From contig NZ_CP070490.1 in NCBI RefSeq assembly GCF_016925635.1, positions 992,001-1,056,000 on the forward strand: a stretch of 64,000 bases of DNA, given 5' to 3'. The stretch is from Lysinibacillus fusiformis (GTDB lineage Bacteria; Bacillota; Bacilli; Bacillales_A; Planococcaceae). The position numbers and the translations under genes are program-made. Each line of letters starts with the position of its first letter. Position 1 is the first letter of the stretch. Below are positions 7,610-16,247 of this stretch, piece by piece. The notes beneath the pieces are model-generated. The model was not told the DNA's origin and did no database searches. It saw only the letters and a list, made by a program, of their open reading frames with translations.

Positions 7610-9514
7610 ATGGAATACTTTAATCGAGAAAATATAAATTTAATTGAGAAAATAAAAGAACATGCAGAATTAATCGCTGCATTGATGGCCGGTATTTTCA
7701 TCTTACTTGCATGGCGTTTAGACACTGGTGGACAAACAACGGCTTCTGTTCTACTGTATTTAATTGCCTTTTGTGTGGGTGGTTTCGCGAAAGCAAAAGA
7801 AGGTATTGAAGAAACGATAGAAGAACGAAAGCTAAATGTTGAGCTGTTGATGGTATTAGCGGCGATTGGTTCAGCAGCAATAGGCTATTGGACAGAGGGC
7901 GCTATCCTTATATTTATTTTTGCGGTAAGTGGTGCACTAGAAACATATGCGATGAATAAAAGTCATCGCGAAATATCAGCCCTTATGAATTTACAGCCAG
8001 AAGAAGCTTGGTTAGTGCGTGGTGGATTTGAGCCTATGAAGGTGTCAGTGTCCACATTACAAATCGGTGATCATTTATTGATTAAACCAGGTGAACGTAT
8101 TCCAGCAGATGGTATTATTTTCAAAGGCCAGTCGTCCATTGATGAATCAGCTATAAGTGGAGAGCCACTGCCTATCTCAAAAAGCGAAGGGGACGAAGTA
8201 TTTGCGGGCACAGTAAACTTAAATGGTGCAATTACAATGGAAATGACAAAGGCGAATTCAGAAACACTTTTCCAAAAAATTATACAGCTCGTCCAAAGTG
8301 CTCAAAGTGAAAAATCTCCCTCTCAACAATTCATCGAAAAGTTTGAAGGGACCTATGTAAAATTTGTTTTACTAGGTGTTGCCATTATGATGTTTCTTCC
8401 CCACTTCTTGCTTGGCTGGGACTGGACAACAACATTTTACCGAGCAATGGTGTTATTAGTGGTTGCTTCTCCTTGTGCACTCGTAGCATCCATTATGCCT
8501 GCCACACTCGCTACTATATCAAATGGTGCAAAAAATGGTGTGCTGTTTAAAGGTGGTTTACATTTAGAGCATCTTAGTGTATTACGTGCCTTGGCTGTCG
8601 ATAAAACAGGTACTTTAACTCAAGGCAAACCAGTTGTTACAGATTTTATTGTCCGAGATGGCGTAGAGCGTGATATGGCTTTAGCAATTCTTGCAGGAAT
8701 CGAATCTCAATCCAATCACCCCCTTGCCCAGGCTATTACCTCGTATGCTAAGGCTGAGGGAATCCACGCATTGCCACAAGCAACGATTGAAGATATTCCT
8801 GGCTGGGGGATAAAAGGAACGATTCATAATGAAGCTTATCAAGTAGGTAAACCAGAGTTTGTTGGTGCACAGCTTGCTAGTGATTTTGCCAACAATGCGG
8901 CTACAAAACTTGCAGCCGAGGGCAAAACAGTTATTTTCATTCGGGATCAACATGGGATTGTTGCATTAACAGCGCTGAAAGATACTGTACGCAACGAGGC
9001 TAAGAAAGCTGTAACATTATTAAAAGAGCTTGATATTCAAGTAGTGATGCTTACAGGTGACAACGAAAAAACGGCCAAAGTTATTGCGAAGGAAGCTGGC
9101 GTTACTGAATATGTCGCAGAATGTCTGCCTGAAACGAAGGTTACTGAAATGAAACGCCTACTTACACAGCATCAATTCGTTGGCATGGTAGGCGATGGTA
9201 TTAATGATGCCCCTGCATTGGCTACGGCAACTACTGGCATTGCTATGGGTGAAGGAACAGACGTTGCGCTAGAAACAGCCGATGTTGTGCTGATGAAAAA
9301 TGACTTATCGAAAATCGCCTATGCTGTTCGTTTATCACGTAAAATGCAACGTATTGTGAAACAAAATATTTTCTTCTCTATTGGGGTCATTATGTTATTA
9401 ATTGCCTCTAACTTTTTACAAGTAGTCGACTTACCTTTAGGCGTAATCGGGCATGAAGGGAGTACAATACTAGTTATTCTAAATGGTTTACGTATGCTCA
9501 ATAAAAATGTTTAA
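7610..9514 (+). CDS. pfeT: P1B-4 type metal-efflux ATPase (PfeT/ZosA-like)
   Basis: 634 residues, no N-terminal metal-binding domain. Ordered motifs: SGEP (183-186), SPC transmembrane metal site (287-289), phosphorylation DKTGT (331), HP locus (370-371), TGDN (482), GDGINDAP (528-535), and HEGST in the last helices (615-619). SPC plus HEGST defines the P1B-4 subgroup, which exports Fe(II), Co(II) or Zn(II); the PerR operator upstream points to Fe(II) efflux under peroxide stress, as for B. subtilis PfeT. The start follows AGGAGGG. Monocistronic; a dispersed repeat begins directly after the stop. Confidence 0.92.
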   Translation: MEYFNRENINLIEKIKEHAELIAALMAGIFILLAWRLDTGGQTTASVLLYLIAFCVGGFAKAKEGIEETIEERKLNVELLMVLAAIGSAAIGYWTEGAILIFIFAVSGALETYAMNKSHREISALMNLQPEEAWLVRGGFEPMKVSVSTLQIGDHLLIKPGERIPADGIIFKGQSSIDESAISGEPLPISKSEGDEVFAGTVNLNGAITMEMTKANSETLFQKIIQLVQSAQSEKSPSQQFIEKFEGTYVKFVLLGVAIMMFLPHFLLGWDWTTTFYRAMVLLVVASPCALVASIMPATLATISNGAKNGVLFKGGLHLEHLSVLRALAVDKTGTLTQGKPVVTDFIVRDGVERDMALAILAGIESQSNHPLAQAITSYAKAEGIHALPQATIEDIPGWGIKGTIHNEAYQVGKPEFVGAQLASDFANNAATKLAAEGKTVIFIRDQHGIVALTALKDTVRNEAKKAVTLLKELDIQVVMLTGDNEKTAKVIAKEAGVTEYVAECLPETKVTEMKRLLTQHQFVGMVGDGINDAPALATATTGIAMGEGTDVALETADVVLMKNDLSKIAYAVRLSRKMQRIVKQNIFFSIGVIMLLIASNFLQVVDLPLGVIGHEGSTILVILNGLRMLNKNV

Positions 9515-9516
9515 CA

Positions 9517-9600
9517 TCAATCATGCCTCAGCGTAATTGCGTCCTAATTTTTTTAGAGCTTGCTCGAAAAAATCTGTGACATCCGCTGGGGCTTCAATAT
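9517..9600. repeat. Dispersed repeat, copy A
   Basis: One of three related copies (also 38098-38200 and 47261-47395). Shared core: GCCTCAGCGTAATTGCGTCC, a T run, a GAGCTTGCTC hairpin and GACATCCGCTGGGGCTT. GCCTCAGCG (9525) and CGCTGGGGC (9584) are inverted, so the unit folds into one long hairpin. Copy A appears truncated at its right end. Confidence 0.75.
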
Positions 9601-9650
9601 TGTTTCAGTCGTTGTGTAAACACCCATTGAACAATGGGTGCATTTAAAAT

Positions 9651-9685
9651 AGCCTCGCTACTCTTTATGAGTTTAGCGAGGCTTT
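9651..9685. terminator. Bidirectional terminator
   Basis: AGCCTCGCTA / TAGCGAGGCT perfect stem between convergent genes, with TTTTG on the plus side and ATTTT on the minus side. A second hairpin, CACCCATTG/CAATGGGTG, lies at 9621-9640. Confidence 0.75.
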
Positions 9686-9705
9686 TGTTAATGCTTATTA
9701 TTTCC

Positions 9706-10623
9706 TTATCGACGAATTTCCTTTTGAAGTGCTCTTTTCTGCATGGTAGCGTTTAATACGCCACCAAAGATTAAAATGATTCCCGTAAAGTATAGCCAGA
9801 GCATTAAAATAATGACGCCACCAATACTACCATATGTAGCAGAATAATTTGCAAAATTATTAATATAAAAAGAGAAACCATATGTGACTGCTAACCAAGC
9901 AAGTGTAGCAAACATCGCCCCTGGCCATACGCCCATTACTTTCAAACGTGGACTGGTATTTGGCACAAACCAATAGATGCCCATTAAAACAACAAAAATC
10001 AGTAATGGCGGTATCGACCATCTTAATCTATGCCAGACCGATTCAAATTGCTCCTCTATTCCGACGATTGAGAATAGGAAATGTCCAATTTGCTGTCCGA
10101 AGACGGGTAATAAGAGAGCAACAGCAATAACAATGACGAGGGCGATTGTAAAAACTAATGATAAGCCCCTATCTAATATACCTGCTCTCCCCTCTGTATC
10201 GTAGGCTTTATTTAAAGAACGAATGAGTGCATTAATGCCTTTAGATGCAGACCAAATTGTACCAAGAACCCCAATGGACAATAAACTACTGTTTCTATTC
10301 GTTAAAATCTCATTCAGTGTATTTTCAATAAGCTTATACACTTCATCAGGTAATACATTCACTAAAAATGCATAGACCTGTGTCGTTTCTAAGTTAAGAT
10401 ATGGTAGTAGTGTCACTAAGAAAATAAGTAAGGGGAAGAACGATAGTAAAAAGAAATAAGCCAATTGTGCAGCAAGCGCAGATATTTCAACTCGCTTGAG
10501 CCGACCTATTAAATCTTGGATAAAGCCCTTGGATGTCATAATATCAATCGCTCCCTCCTCTGGAGAGACAAACGATTTTACAAACCCAAAAGCGTTATGC
10601 AATGTTGCTTTATTCTTTTCCAT
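9706..10623 (-). CDS. YihY/BrkB family membrane protein
   Basis: About 305 residues with six hydrophobic segments spread from roughly residue 50 to 295 and a long cytosolic N-terminus. The segments GTIWSASKGINAL, SFYINNFANYSATYGSIGG and IILMLWLYFTG are the signature of the YihY/BrkB family. Function is uncertain (older 'ribonuclease BN' labels are wrong). An AGGAGG placed 8 nt before the ATG at 10623 fixes the start. It lies 22 nt downstream of the YtxH-domain gene, forming a two-gene operon. Confidence 0.88.
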   Translation of the reverse strand: MEKNKATLHNAFGFVKSFVSPEEGAIDIMTSKGFIQDLIGRLKRVEISALAAQLAYFFLLSFFPLLIFLVTLLPYLNLETTQVYAFLVNVLPDEVYKLIENTLNEILTNRNSSLLSIGVLGTIWSASKGINALIRSLNKAYDTEGRAGILDRGLSLVFTIALVIVIAVALLLPVFGQQIGHFLFSIVGIEEQFESVWHRLRWSIPPLLIFVVLMGIYWFVPNTSPRLKVMGVWPGAMFATLAWLAVTYGFSFYINNFANYSATYGSIGGVIILMLWLYFTGIILIFGGVLNATMQKRALQKEIRR

Positions 10624-10645
10624 ACAATTCCTCCTAAAACGACCT

Positions 10646-10972
10646 TTACTCCTTATCAGGTAAAGTAAAGGCTGATTTCGTATCTTCAATCATTCCTTGT
10701 ATCGTGGAAGGTAAATCCTTAAATTCATCCACCTTTTCGGCAATTGTGTTGACATTATCTGACACGCTTTCACAAAGCACCTTTGCCGCTAATACTTTTT
10801 CCTCAACCAAAACCTGCAATTCTTCTCGATTTGCTGCATAGTATGAGATGGCTTCCTTCATCTTTTTTGTTGAGGCAATTGTTTTTTCACGTGTTGCACG
10901 ATCTAACATACTTAATGCTGCTCCTACTGCTGCTCCTGCTACAATAGATGCGAATAATTTACTTTGACCCAT
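10646..10972 (-). CDS. YtxH-domain protein
   Basis: 108 residues: a short glycine/alanine-rich hydrophobic N-terminus (LFASIVAGAAVGAALSMLD, about 6-24) followed by a charged helical tail. This is the YtxH organisation, a membrane-anchored general-stress type protein of unknown biochemical role. AGGGGG precedes the ATG. First gene of the operon with the YihY-type protein. Confidence 0.82.
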   Translation of the reverse strand: MGQSKLFASIVAGAAVGAALSMLDRATREKTIASTKKMKEAISYYAANREELQVLVEEKVLAAKVLCESVSDNVNTIAEKVDEFKDLPSTIQGMIEDTKSAFTLPDKE

Positions 10973-11149
10973 ATTAAAACCCCCTGCTTGTATAGTTGCA
11001 TATTCCCTATTATTTCATAAATAAACAGTCTACTGCACTTATTCTACCCAATAACAGTCTATTTTTAAAGCAATGCCCAAATACGGAGTTGACATTTTTT
11101 TTATTCAATGAAATGATATGTGCGAGGATTATGAAAGGTAGGGTAAAAA

Positions 11150-11371
11150 ATGGATTTATCTGTTCCATCTAAAGAAAACGTTGTGTATATGGTCGATCAA
11201 ATGAAGGACAAGCTTCGTATGGTGAATGTCGATGCCATGAAATCAGAAAACTTCGATGAAGCCAATTATGAAGATTTAGTGTATCTATATGAAATGGTTA
11301 TGAAAAGAGAAACTTTTAGTCCAAGTGAAATGCAAGCGATTGTTGCTGAGTTAGGATCTTTACGTAAATAG
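11150..11371 (+). CDS. UPF0435 (DUF1128, YfkK-like) protein
   Basis: 73 residues, soluble, helical. [17 protein letters not shown] and [14 protein letters not shown] followed by [13 protein letters not shown] match the UPF0435/YfkK family of Bacillales, whose function is unknown. RBS GGTAGGG. A strong terminator follows. Confidence 0.88.
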   Translation: MDLSVPSKENVVYMVDQMKDKLRMVNVDAMKSENFDEANYEDLVYLYEMVMKRETFSPSEMQAIVAELGSLRK

Positions 11372-11379
11372 GTAAAATG

Positions 11380-11425
11380 AAAAGCTATTAGCGAAAGACA
11401 TTTGTCTGCTGCTAATAGCTTTTTT
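11380..11425. terminator. Bidirectional terminator
   Basis: AAAAGCTATTAGC / GCTAATAGCTTTT perfect 13-bp stem, T run on the plus side; shared with the convergent motB. Confidence 0.88.
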
Positions 11426-11438
11426 ATTACTGTGTACT

Positions 11439-12191
11439 CTAAGTTTCTGAACCATCCTCAGTAACTAATGGTTGAATTAATACTTCTACACGACGATTCT
11501 TCGCACGTCCTTCCGCTGTGTCATTCGGTGCGATCGCACGATACTCGCCGTTTCCTTTTGCACTAAAGCGCGTAGGATCTAATTTGTCATTACTTTCAAT
11601 AAGCAGTTCTAAAAATTTCGTTGCACGCATTACAGATAACTGAAAATTCGATGTAAAATTCGGACCTGCTGGTACATTATCTGTATGACCTGTAATGACA
11701 ATATTTCGAGCTGGATCAGATTCCAGCATAGTTGATAGCTCTTTGGCAATAGGGACATACTCAGGTTTAACTGTTGCTTGCCCTGGATCAAATAAAATAC
11801 TATCACGGATTGTCACAAGCAGCCCTTCATCGGTCATTTCTGTGGCGAATTGATCTTCCATTTCATTGACTGCAATAAAATTATCCACACTATCTTTTAT
11901 TTCAGCTAACTCCTGTTGATCCTTTAAATAGGCAGAGTTTTGCTGTGGCGTTTGGTCGCTATCCGCATTCGGAGTAGGCACTGGTGCAGGTTGCTCTAGA
12001 AAACTAGTTCCACCATCAAATACTTGATTAAAAACTGCCGACATTCTTTCTAGCTTTTCTTGGTCGACTGAACTTGAGGCAAACAAAATAATAAACACGG
12101 CTAGCAGTAAAGTTAAAATATCTGCGTATGGAACTAACCAAGATTCATCAATATGTTCATCATGCTTTTTTTTCTTAGCTTTCTTTGCCAA
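11439..12191 (-). CDS. motB: Flagellar motor stator protein MotB
   Basis: About 250 residues: a Lys-rich N-terminus, one transmembrane helix with the essential proton-binding Asp in VPYADILTLLLAVF (about residue 24), a Pro-rich linker, then a C-terminal OmpA-like peptidoglycan-binding domain (ITGHTDNVPAG, GNGEYRAIAPNDT, AKNRRVEV). With MotA it forms the ion-driven flagellar stator. The proposed start is a TTG at 12191 inside the 3' end of motA, giving the usual M-A-K-K-rich start; the upstream in-frame ATG would add seven residues. The 17-nt overlap implies translational coupling. Confidence 0.92.
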   Translation of the reverse strand: MAKKAKKKKHDEHIDESWLVPYADILTLLLAVFIILFASSSVDQEKLERMSAVFNQVFDGGTSFLEQPAPVPTPNADSDQTPQQNSAYLKDQQELAEIKDSVDNFIAVNEMEDQFATEMTDEGLLVTIRDSILFDPGQATVKPEYVPIAKELSTMLESDPARNIVITGHTDNVPAGPNFTSNFQLSVMRATKFLELLIESNDKLDPTRFSAKGNGEYRAIAPNDTAEGRAKNRRVEVLIQPLVTEDGSET

Positions 12192-12978
12192 GGCCACCCG
12201 CCCCGCTTTCACCAGAAATTTGACGACGTTCTTCCATCGTTAAGTATGATGAAAGTTTCTGTTCAATTACACGAGGAGCCTCCCCTTCTAATACTGAAAG
12301 GATACCCTCAATCATCATTCTCTTTTGTTTTACCTCTAAAGCAGACTTACGCTTTAGCTTGTTCGCAAATGGATGCCATAAAACATACCCTGTAAAGATA
12401 CCGAGTAATGTAGCCATGAAGGCAGCTGAAATAGCATGTCCTAGCTTTTCGATATCGTTCATATCAGCCAATGCGGCGATTAACCCTACTACTGCACCAA
12501 GAACCCCTAAAGTAGGTGCATATGTACCTGCTTGTGTAAAAATAGCTGCTCCACTAGTATGACGTTCTTCCATCGCTTCTACTTCTTCCGTTAGAACATC
12601 ACGTATGTAGTCAGCATTTTGACCATCAATTGCTAATGTAAGACCATTTTTCAAAAATGGGTCTTCAATTTCTGAGGCTTTACTTTCAAGCGCTAATAAC
12701 CCTTCACGACGAGCTAAGTCAGCCCATTGTGAAAACATTTTAATAATCTCTATATCATTCGCTAATTTTGTTTCTTTAAAAAGAATTTTAAATAGCTTTG
12801 GTACACGCTTTAACTCCTGCATCGGAAAGGCAATTGTTACTGCGGACATAGTACCAAAAATGATAATTAGGATAGCTGCAGGGTTATAAAATGCAGATAA
12901 ACTAACACCCTTCATTACCATCCCTGTTAATAATGCTACAAAAGCAAGTATTAACCCTATAATCGACGACTTATCCAT
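12175..12978 (-). CDS. motA: Flagellar motor stator protein MotA
   Basis: 267 residues with four membrane segments and the large cytosolic loop between segments 2 and 3. The start MDKSSIIGLILAFVALLTGM, the segment TQAGTYAPTLGVLGAVVGL and the Pro-containing GYVLWHPFANKLKRKS near the end are typical of Bacillus MotA. GGAGG lies 7 nt before the ATG at 12978; the longer upstream frame has no RBS. Promoter-proximal gene of motAB. Confidence 0.95.
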   Translation of the reverse strand: MDKSSIIGLILAFVALLTGMVMKGVSLSAFYNPAAILIIIFGTMSAVTIAFPMQELKRVPKLFKILFKETKLANDIEIIKMFSQWADLARREGLLALESKASEIEDPFLKNGLTLAIDGQNADYIRDVLTEEVEAMEERHTSGAAIFTQAGTYAPTLGVLGAVVGLIAALADMNDIEKLGHAISAAFMATLLGIFTGYVLWHPFANKLKRKSALEVKQKRMMIEGILSVLEGEAPRVIEQKLSSYLTMEERRQISGESGAGGLGKES

Positions 12979-13173
12979 TCTAGAACCTCCAAATCTACTA
13001 TCTAATGTTATTTCGTCTTTTTTTCCATATTTTAAATATATAATCCTAGTATAAATGTATTTCATATATTTTTCGATGTAATTAATGCTTTTTATTCACA
13101 TTTCGACCATTTTTGATTATATTGAATTAAGAATATTACACTTAACTGTCTTAAATTGAAAGGGGATATGATT

Positions 13174-14409
13174 TTGTTATTATCGTTGGACACAAAATTA
13201 CTAAAATATGCAGAGTTAGCGGTGAAAGTAGGAGTAAATATCCAAAAAGATCAGTATCTTTATATAAGCTGTTCGACTGATAATCTAAAACTCGCACAAA
13301 TAATTACTAAAATAGCCTATAAAAATGGTGCAAAACAAGTTTTTGTCGATATATCCGATGATGAAATTGTACGTGCTCGCTATGAGGGAGCACCAAAAGA
13401 CTCATTTGATTTCTTCCCACCTTGGAAAGTGCAGGAACGTGAATGGTTAGCTGAACACGGTGCTGCTTTCTTAAGCATTAGTTCTCAAAATCCAGATTTA
13501 TTAAAAGGAATTGAACGTGATAGAATCATGACATTCCAAAAAGCATCTGGTCAAGCACTTGCAAACTATTATCAGTGGCTACAGGCAGATAAATTTAGCT
13601 GGTCAGTCATTGCTGCACCTTCTAAGGCTTGGGCAGCGAAAGTATTTCCTCACTTACCAGAAGAACAACAAATAGATGCATTATGGGAAGCTATCTTTGC
13701 AGCAACACGTATTGACGTTGAAAACTCTGTTGAAGCTTGGCATGCCCATGATCAGGAATTACATAGCAAAGCTGATTATTTAAATGCAAAGCAATTTAAG
13801 TCACTACACTATACTGCTCCAGGCACGGATCTAACAATTGAGCTGCCTCCACATCATGTGTGGGCAGGCGGTAGTAGTATTAGCACACAGGGCCAAACAT
13901 TTATGGCCAATATGCCAACTGAAGAAATTTTTACAGCACCTTTAAGAACAGGTGTTAATGGTTATGTAACAAGCACTAAGCCTTTAAGCTATGGCGGCAA
14001 TATTATAGACAATTTCACATTAACATTTAAAGATGGTCGGATCATTGACGTCAAGGCGGAGCAAGGCCAAGAAATTTTAGCTTCCCTTATTGAAACGGAT
14101 GAGGGTGCTCATTACCTTGGGGAAATAGCATTAGTACCACATAAATCACCTATTTCACAATCGAACTTATTATTTTACAATACATTGTTTGATGAAAATG
14201 CATCCAATCATTTAGCCATTGGTAGTGCCTATGCCTTTTGCATTGAGGGTGGTAAAGAAATGACTACTGAGGAGCTAAGTGCGCATGGACTTAACCAAAG
14301 TTTGACACATGTAGACTTTATGATCGGCTCGAGCAATATGAATATAGATGGAATAACACAGGATGATCAAATAGACCCAATATTCCGCAATGGAAATTGG
14401 GCATTCTAA
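13174..14409 (+). CDS. M29 family (AmpS/PepS) aminopeptidase, copy 1
   Basis: About 411 residues, paralogous to the gene at 25715-26944. Shared motifs: YAELAVKVGVNIQ at the N-terminus, LHYTAPGTDLTIEL, NMPTEEIFTAPLRTGVNGYV, EGAHYLGEIALVPHKSPIS, LFDENASNHLAIG and THVDFMIGS near the end, supplying the Glu, His and Asp ligands of the two-metal site. Cytosolic, removes N-terminal residues from peptides. Start uncertain: TTG at 13174 has AAAGGGG 8 nt upstream, whereas the ATG at 13168 is only 2 nt from that RBS; TTG also fits the paralogue's length. Confidence 0.92.
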   Translation: MLLSLDTKLLKYAELAVKVGVNIQKDQYLYISCSTDNLKLAQIITKIAYKNGAKQVFVDISDDEIVRARYEGAPKDSFDFFPPWKVQEREWLAEHGAAFLSISSQNPDLLKGIERDRIMTFQKASGQALANYYQWLQADKFSWSVIAAPSKAWAAKVFPHLPEEQQIDALWEAIFAATRIDVENSVEAWHAHDQELHSKADYLNAKQFKSLHYTAPGTDLTIELPPHHVWAGGSSISTQGQTFMANMPTEEIFTAPLRTGVNGYVTSTKPLSYGGNIIDNFTLTFKDGRIIDVKAEQGQEILASLIETDEGAHYLGEIALVPHKSPISQSNLLFYNTLFDENASNHLAIGSAYAFCIEGGKEMTTEELSAHGLNQSLTHVDFMIGSSNMNIDGITQDDQIDPIFRNGNWAF

Positions 14410-14549
14410 ATAATCCATTCCTACTAATAGTATTCTAGGCTAAGTATGTTAAGGTTGTCATAAATTATCCTTAGATTTTCCTAGTAACCTATTGTATAAT
14501 TGTTTTAGGGAAATTTAGTAGATCATTTAAGTAGAGAGGAGCTCTAATA

Positions 14550-14684
14550 ATGTTCATTACAACTGTTCTTGGCTTTTCAGCAGTTTTATTAATTTCAACG
14601 GGATTCTTCATCCACTACCTACAAGTTGGTTTAGATAGCAAGTCTTCAGTAACTGTAGATCCAAAGCCAAACGAAAAATTTTAA
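14550..14684 (+). CDS. Small membrane protein (44 aa)
   Basis: ATG at 14550 with GAGAGGAGC 8-14 nt upstream; 44 codons to a TAA at 14682-14684, then a strong terminator. One transmembrane helix (VLGFSAVLLISTGFFIHYL) and a short hydrophilic tail ending KPNEKF. The RBS, terminator and composition make it a convincing small gene. Family not recognised. Confidence 0.72.
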   Translation: MFITTVLGFSAVLLISTGFFIHYLQVGLDSKSSVTVDPKPNEKF

Positions 14685-14690
14685 TGTGTA

Positions 14691-14723
14691 AAAAACAGCT
14701 ACTATATAGGTAGCTGTTTTTTT
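14691..14723 (+). terminator. Terminator of the small membrane gene
   Basis: AAAACAGCTAC / GTAGCTGTTTT followed by TTT. Confidence 0.85.
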
Positions 14724-14862
14724 ATAGCTTACAAGTTATTTAATCTACTAAAGCGTAAGAAACTGCTCCTTTATTGTAAAAATTATCTGAATAAAGTCTT
14801 TATTGTTTGCATATTGAAAATTTTGCTCTACAATATTTTTTGTAAGGAAGGGAGCAATATTC

Positions 14863-15426
14863 ATGACAATGTTACAAGATATTCTAGAATTTAACAAAGA
14901 GTTTGTACAAGAAAAAAAATATGAACCATTCATCACTACGAAATATCCTGATAAACGTATTGTTGTTTTATCTTGTATGGATACTCGTCTTGTAGAGCTT
15001 TTACCAAAAGCGATGAATTTGCGTAATGGCGATGTAAAAATAGTGAAAAGTGCTGGTGCGTTAGTGAGCCATCCTTTCGGTGCAGTTATGCGTAGTTTAT
15101 TAGTTGCTGTCTACGGCCTACAAGCCGATGAAGTGTATGTCGTGGGACATTATGACTGTGGTATGAGCGCGGTTGATCCTGATGCCATGCTAAGCGAAAT
15201 GGTGAAGCGAGGCATTGATCCAGAAACCATCAAAATGTTGGAATATTCTGGTTTCGATTTAAAGGATTTTTTACGAGGTTTCGGTGATGTAGCAACAAGT
15301 GTTAAGAAAAGTGTCGATACAATTCGTAATCACCCTTTAATGGTAAAAGACGTGCCTGTCCATGGTTTAATTATTGATCCGAATACAGGTCATCTAGATA
15401 TAATTGAAGACGGTAACAAACAATAA
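14863..15426 (+). CDS. Beta-class carbonic anhydrase
   Basis: 187 residues. Zinc ligands and active-site residues are visible: SCMDTR (Cys38, Asp40, Arg42) and GHYDCGM (His96, Cys99). Reversible hydration of CO2 in the cytosol. The length and the absence of an extra N-terminal domain fit the short Firmicute type (YtiB-like). RBS AAGGAAGGGAG; monocistronic, ending at a terminator shared with the convergent acetyltransferase. Confidence 0.93.
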   Translation: MTMLQDILEFNKEFVQEKKYEPFITTKYPDKRIVVLSCMDTRLVELLPKAMNLRNGDVKIVKSAGALVSHPFGAVMRSLLVAVYGLQADEVYVVGHYDCGMSAVDPDAMLSEMVKRGIDPETIKMLEYSGFDLKDFLRGFGDVATSVKKSVDTIRNHPLMVKDVPVHGLIIDPNTGHLDIIEDGNKQ

Positions 15427-15456
15427 AATGACTTTTTGATGTACAGTAATAAATGA

Positions 15457-15495
15457 ACAAGTGCCTACCCCTCACTACGAGAGATAGGCACTTGT
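15457..15495. terminator. Bidirectional terminator
   Basis: ACAAGTGCCTA / TAGGCACTTGT perfect stem between convergent genes. Confidence 0.82.
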
Positions 15496-15499
15496 TATT

Positions 15500-16042
15500 C
15501 TATTCATCCTCTAAACGTGCATACATATAATGATCTATCCAGTGACCATTGATATACAGCAGCTTTCTTAGCAGACCTTCCTGTTGAAATCCAGCCTTCG
15601 CTAAGACACGCATGGAGGCGCTATTTTGTGTCGATACATATGCCTCTACACGATGTAGACCAATTTGCTCAAATGCGAATCGAACCACCATATTCACAGC
15701 TTCTGTGACAATGCCCTTCCCTACGTAAATTTCATCCATCGCATAGCCAACAAATGCACTCGAGTACGGTAAGCGTTTTACAGCATAAAGTGCAATATGT
15801 CCTATTAGATTGTTTGTACCATGCTCAAAAATACCAAACGTAAATTCTCGCTTTGACTCCATTAAATAGAGACTTTCTTGAATTTTTTTGTATTGAGCGT
15901 CAACTGTATAGTATTCAGGTCTTTGCAGTGGCTCATATATAGACCAAAAGTATTTATTTCGGCTTACGAGACCCATTAAACTTCGTGCATCTTTTTCTTG
16001 GAATGTGCGGATGTAGCATTTTTCCCCCTTTATCGTTACCAC
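15500..16042 (-). CDS. GNAT acetyltransferase, RimJ/RimL type
   Basis: About 180 residues. It starts KGEKCYIRTFQEKDARSL as in the RimJ/RimL/YdaF branch, has the acetyl-CoA segment VGYAMDEIYVGKGIVTEAV, and the C-terminal VEAYVSTQNSASMRVLAKAGFQ motif (Asn preceding the amphipathic helix). Probably N-acetylates a protein alpha-amine or a small amine. The start is inferred as GTG at 16042 behind AAGGGTGGG, giving the family-typical length; an in-frame ATG further upstream would prepend a basic, non-conserved stretch. Confidence 0.85.
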   Translation of the reverse strand: MVTIKGEKCYIRTFQEKDARSLMGLVSRNKYFWSIYEPLQRPEYYTVDAQYKKIQESLYLMESKREFTFGIFEHGTNNLIGHIALYAVKRLPYSSAFVGYAMDEIYVGKGIVTEAVNMVVRFAFEQIGLHRVEAYVSTQNSASMRVLAKAGFQQEGLLRKLLYINGHWIDHYMYARLEDE

Positions 16043-16185
16043 ATTCCCACCCTTTTTTCTTAATAGATTCCAAATTTTAAGCACCATTCTCCACACTAGC
16101 CTTCCAATAAATATCAATACATTCCTTTTTGTTACATTGGCTACAATCCATTGATTGAAAACCCTATTTATATTTTATTGTATGT

Positions 16186-16239
16186 AAAAAAAGATGCTGC
16201 TACAACCAAAACAGCTCATGTCTTATTGTCATAGCAGCA
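16186..16239 (-). terminator. Terminator of ppk2-type gene
   Basis: Minus strand TGCTGCTA / TAGCAGCA with a long loop, then TCTTTTTTT. Confidence 0.78.
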
Positions 16240-16247
16240 CAATTCAA

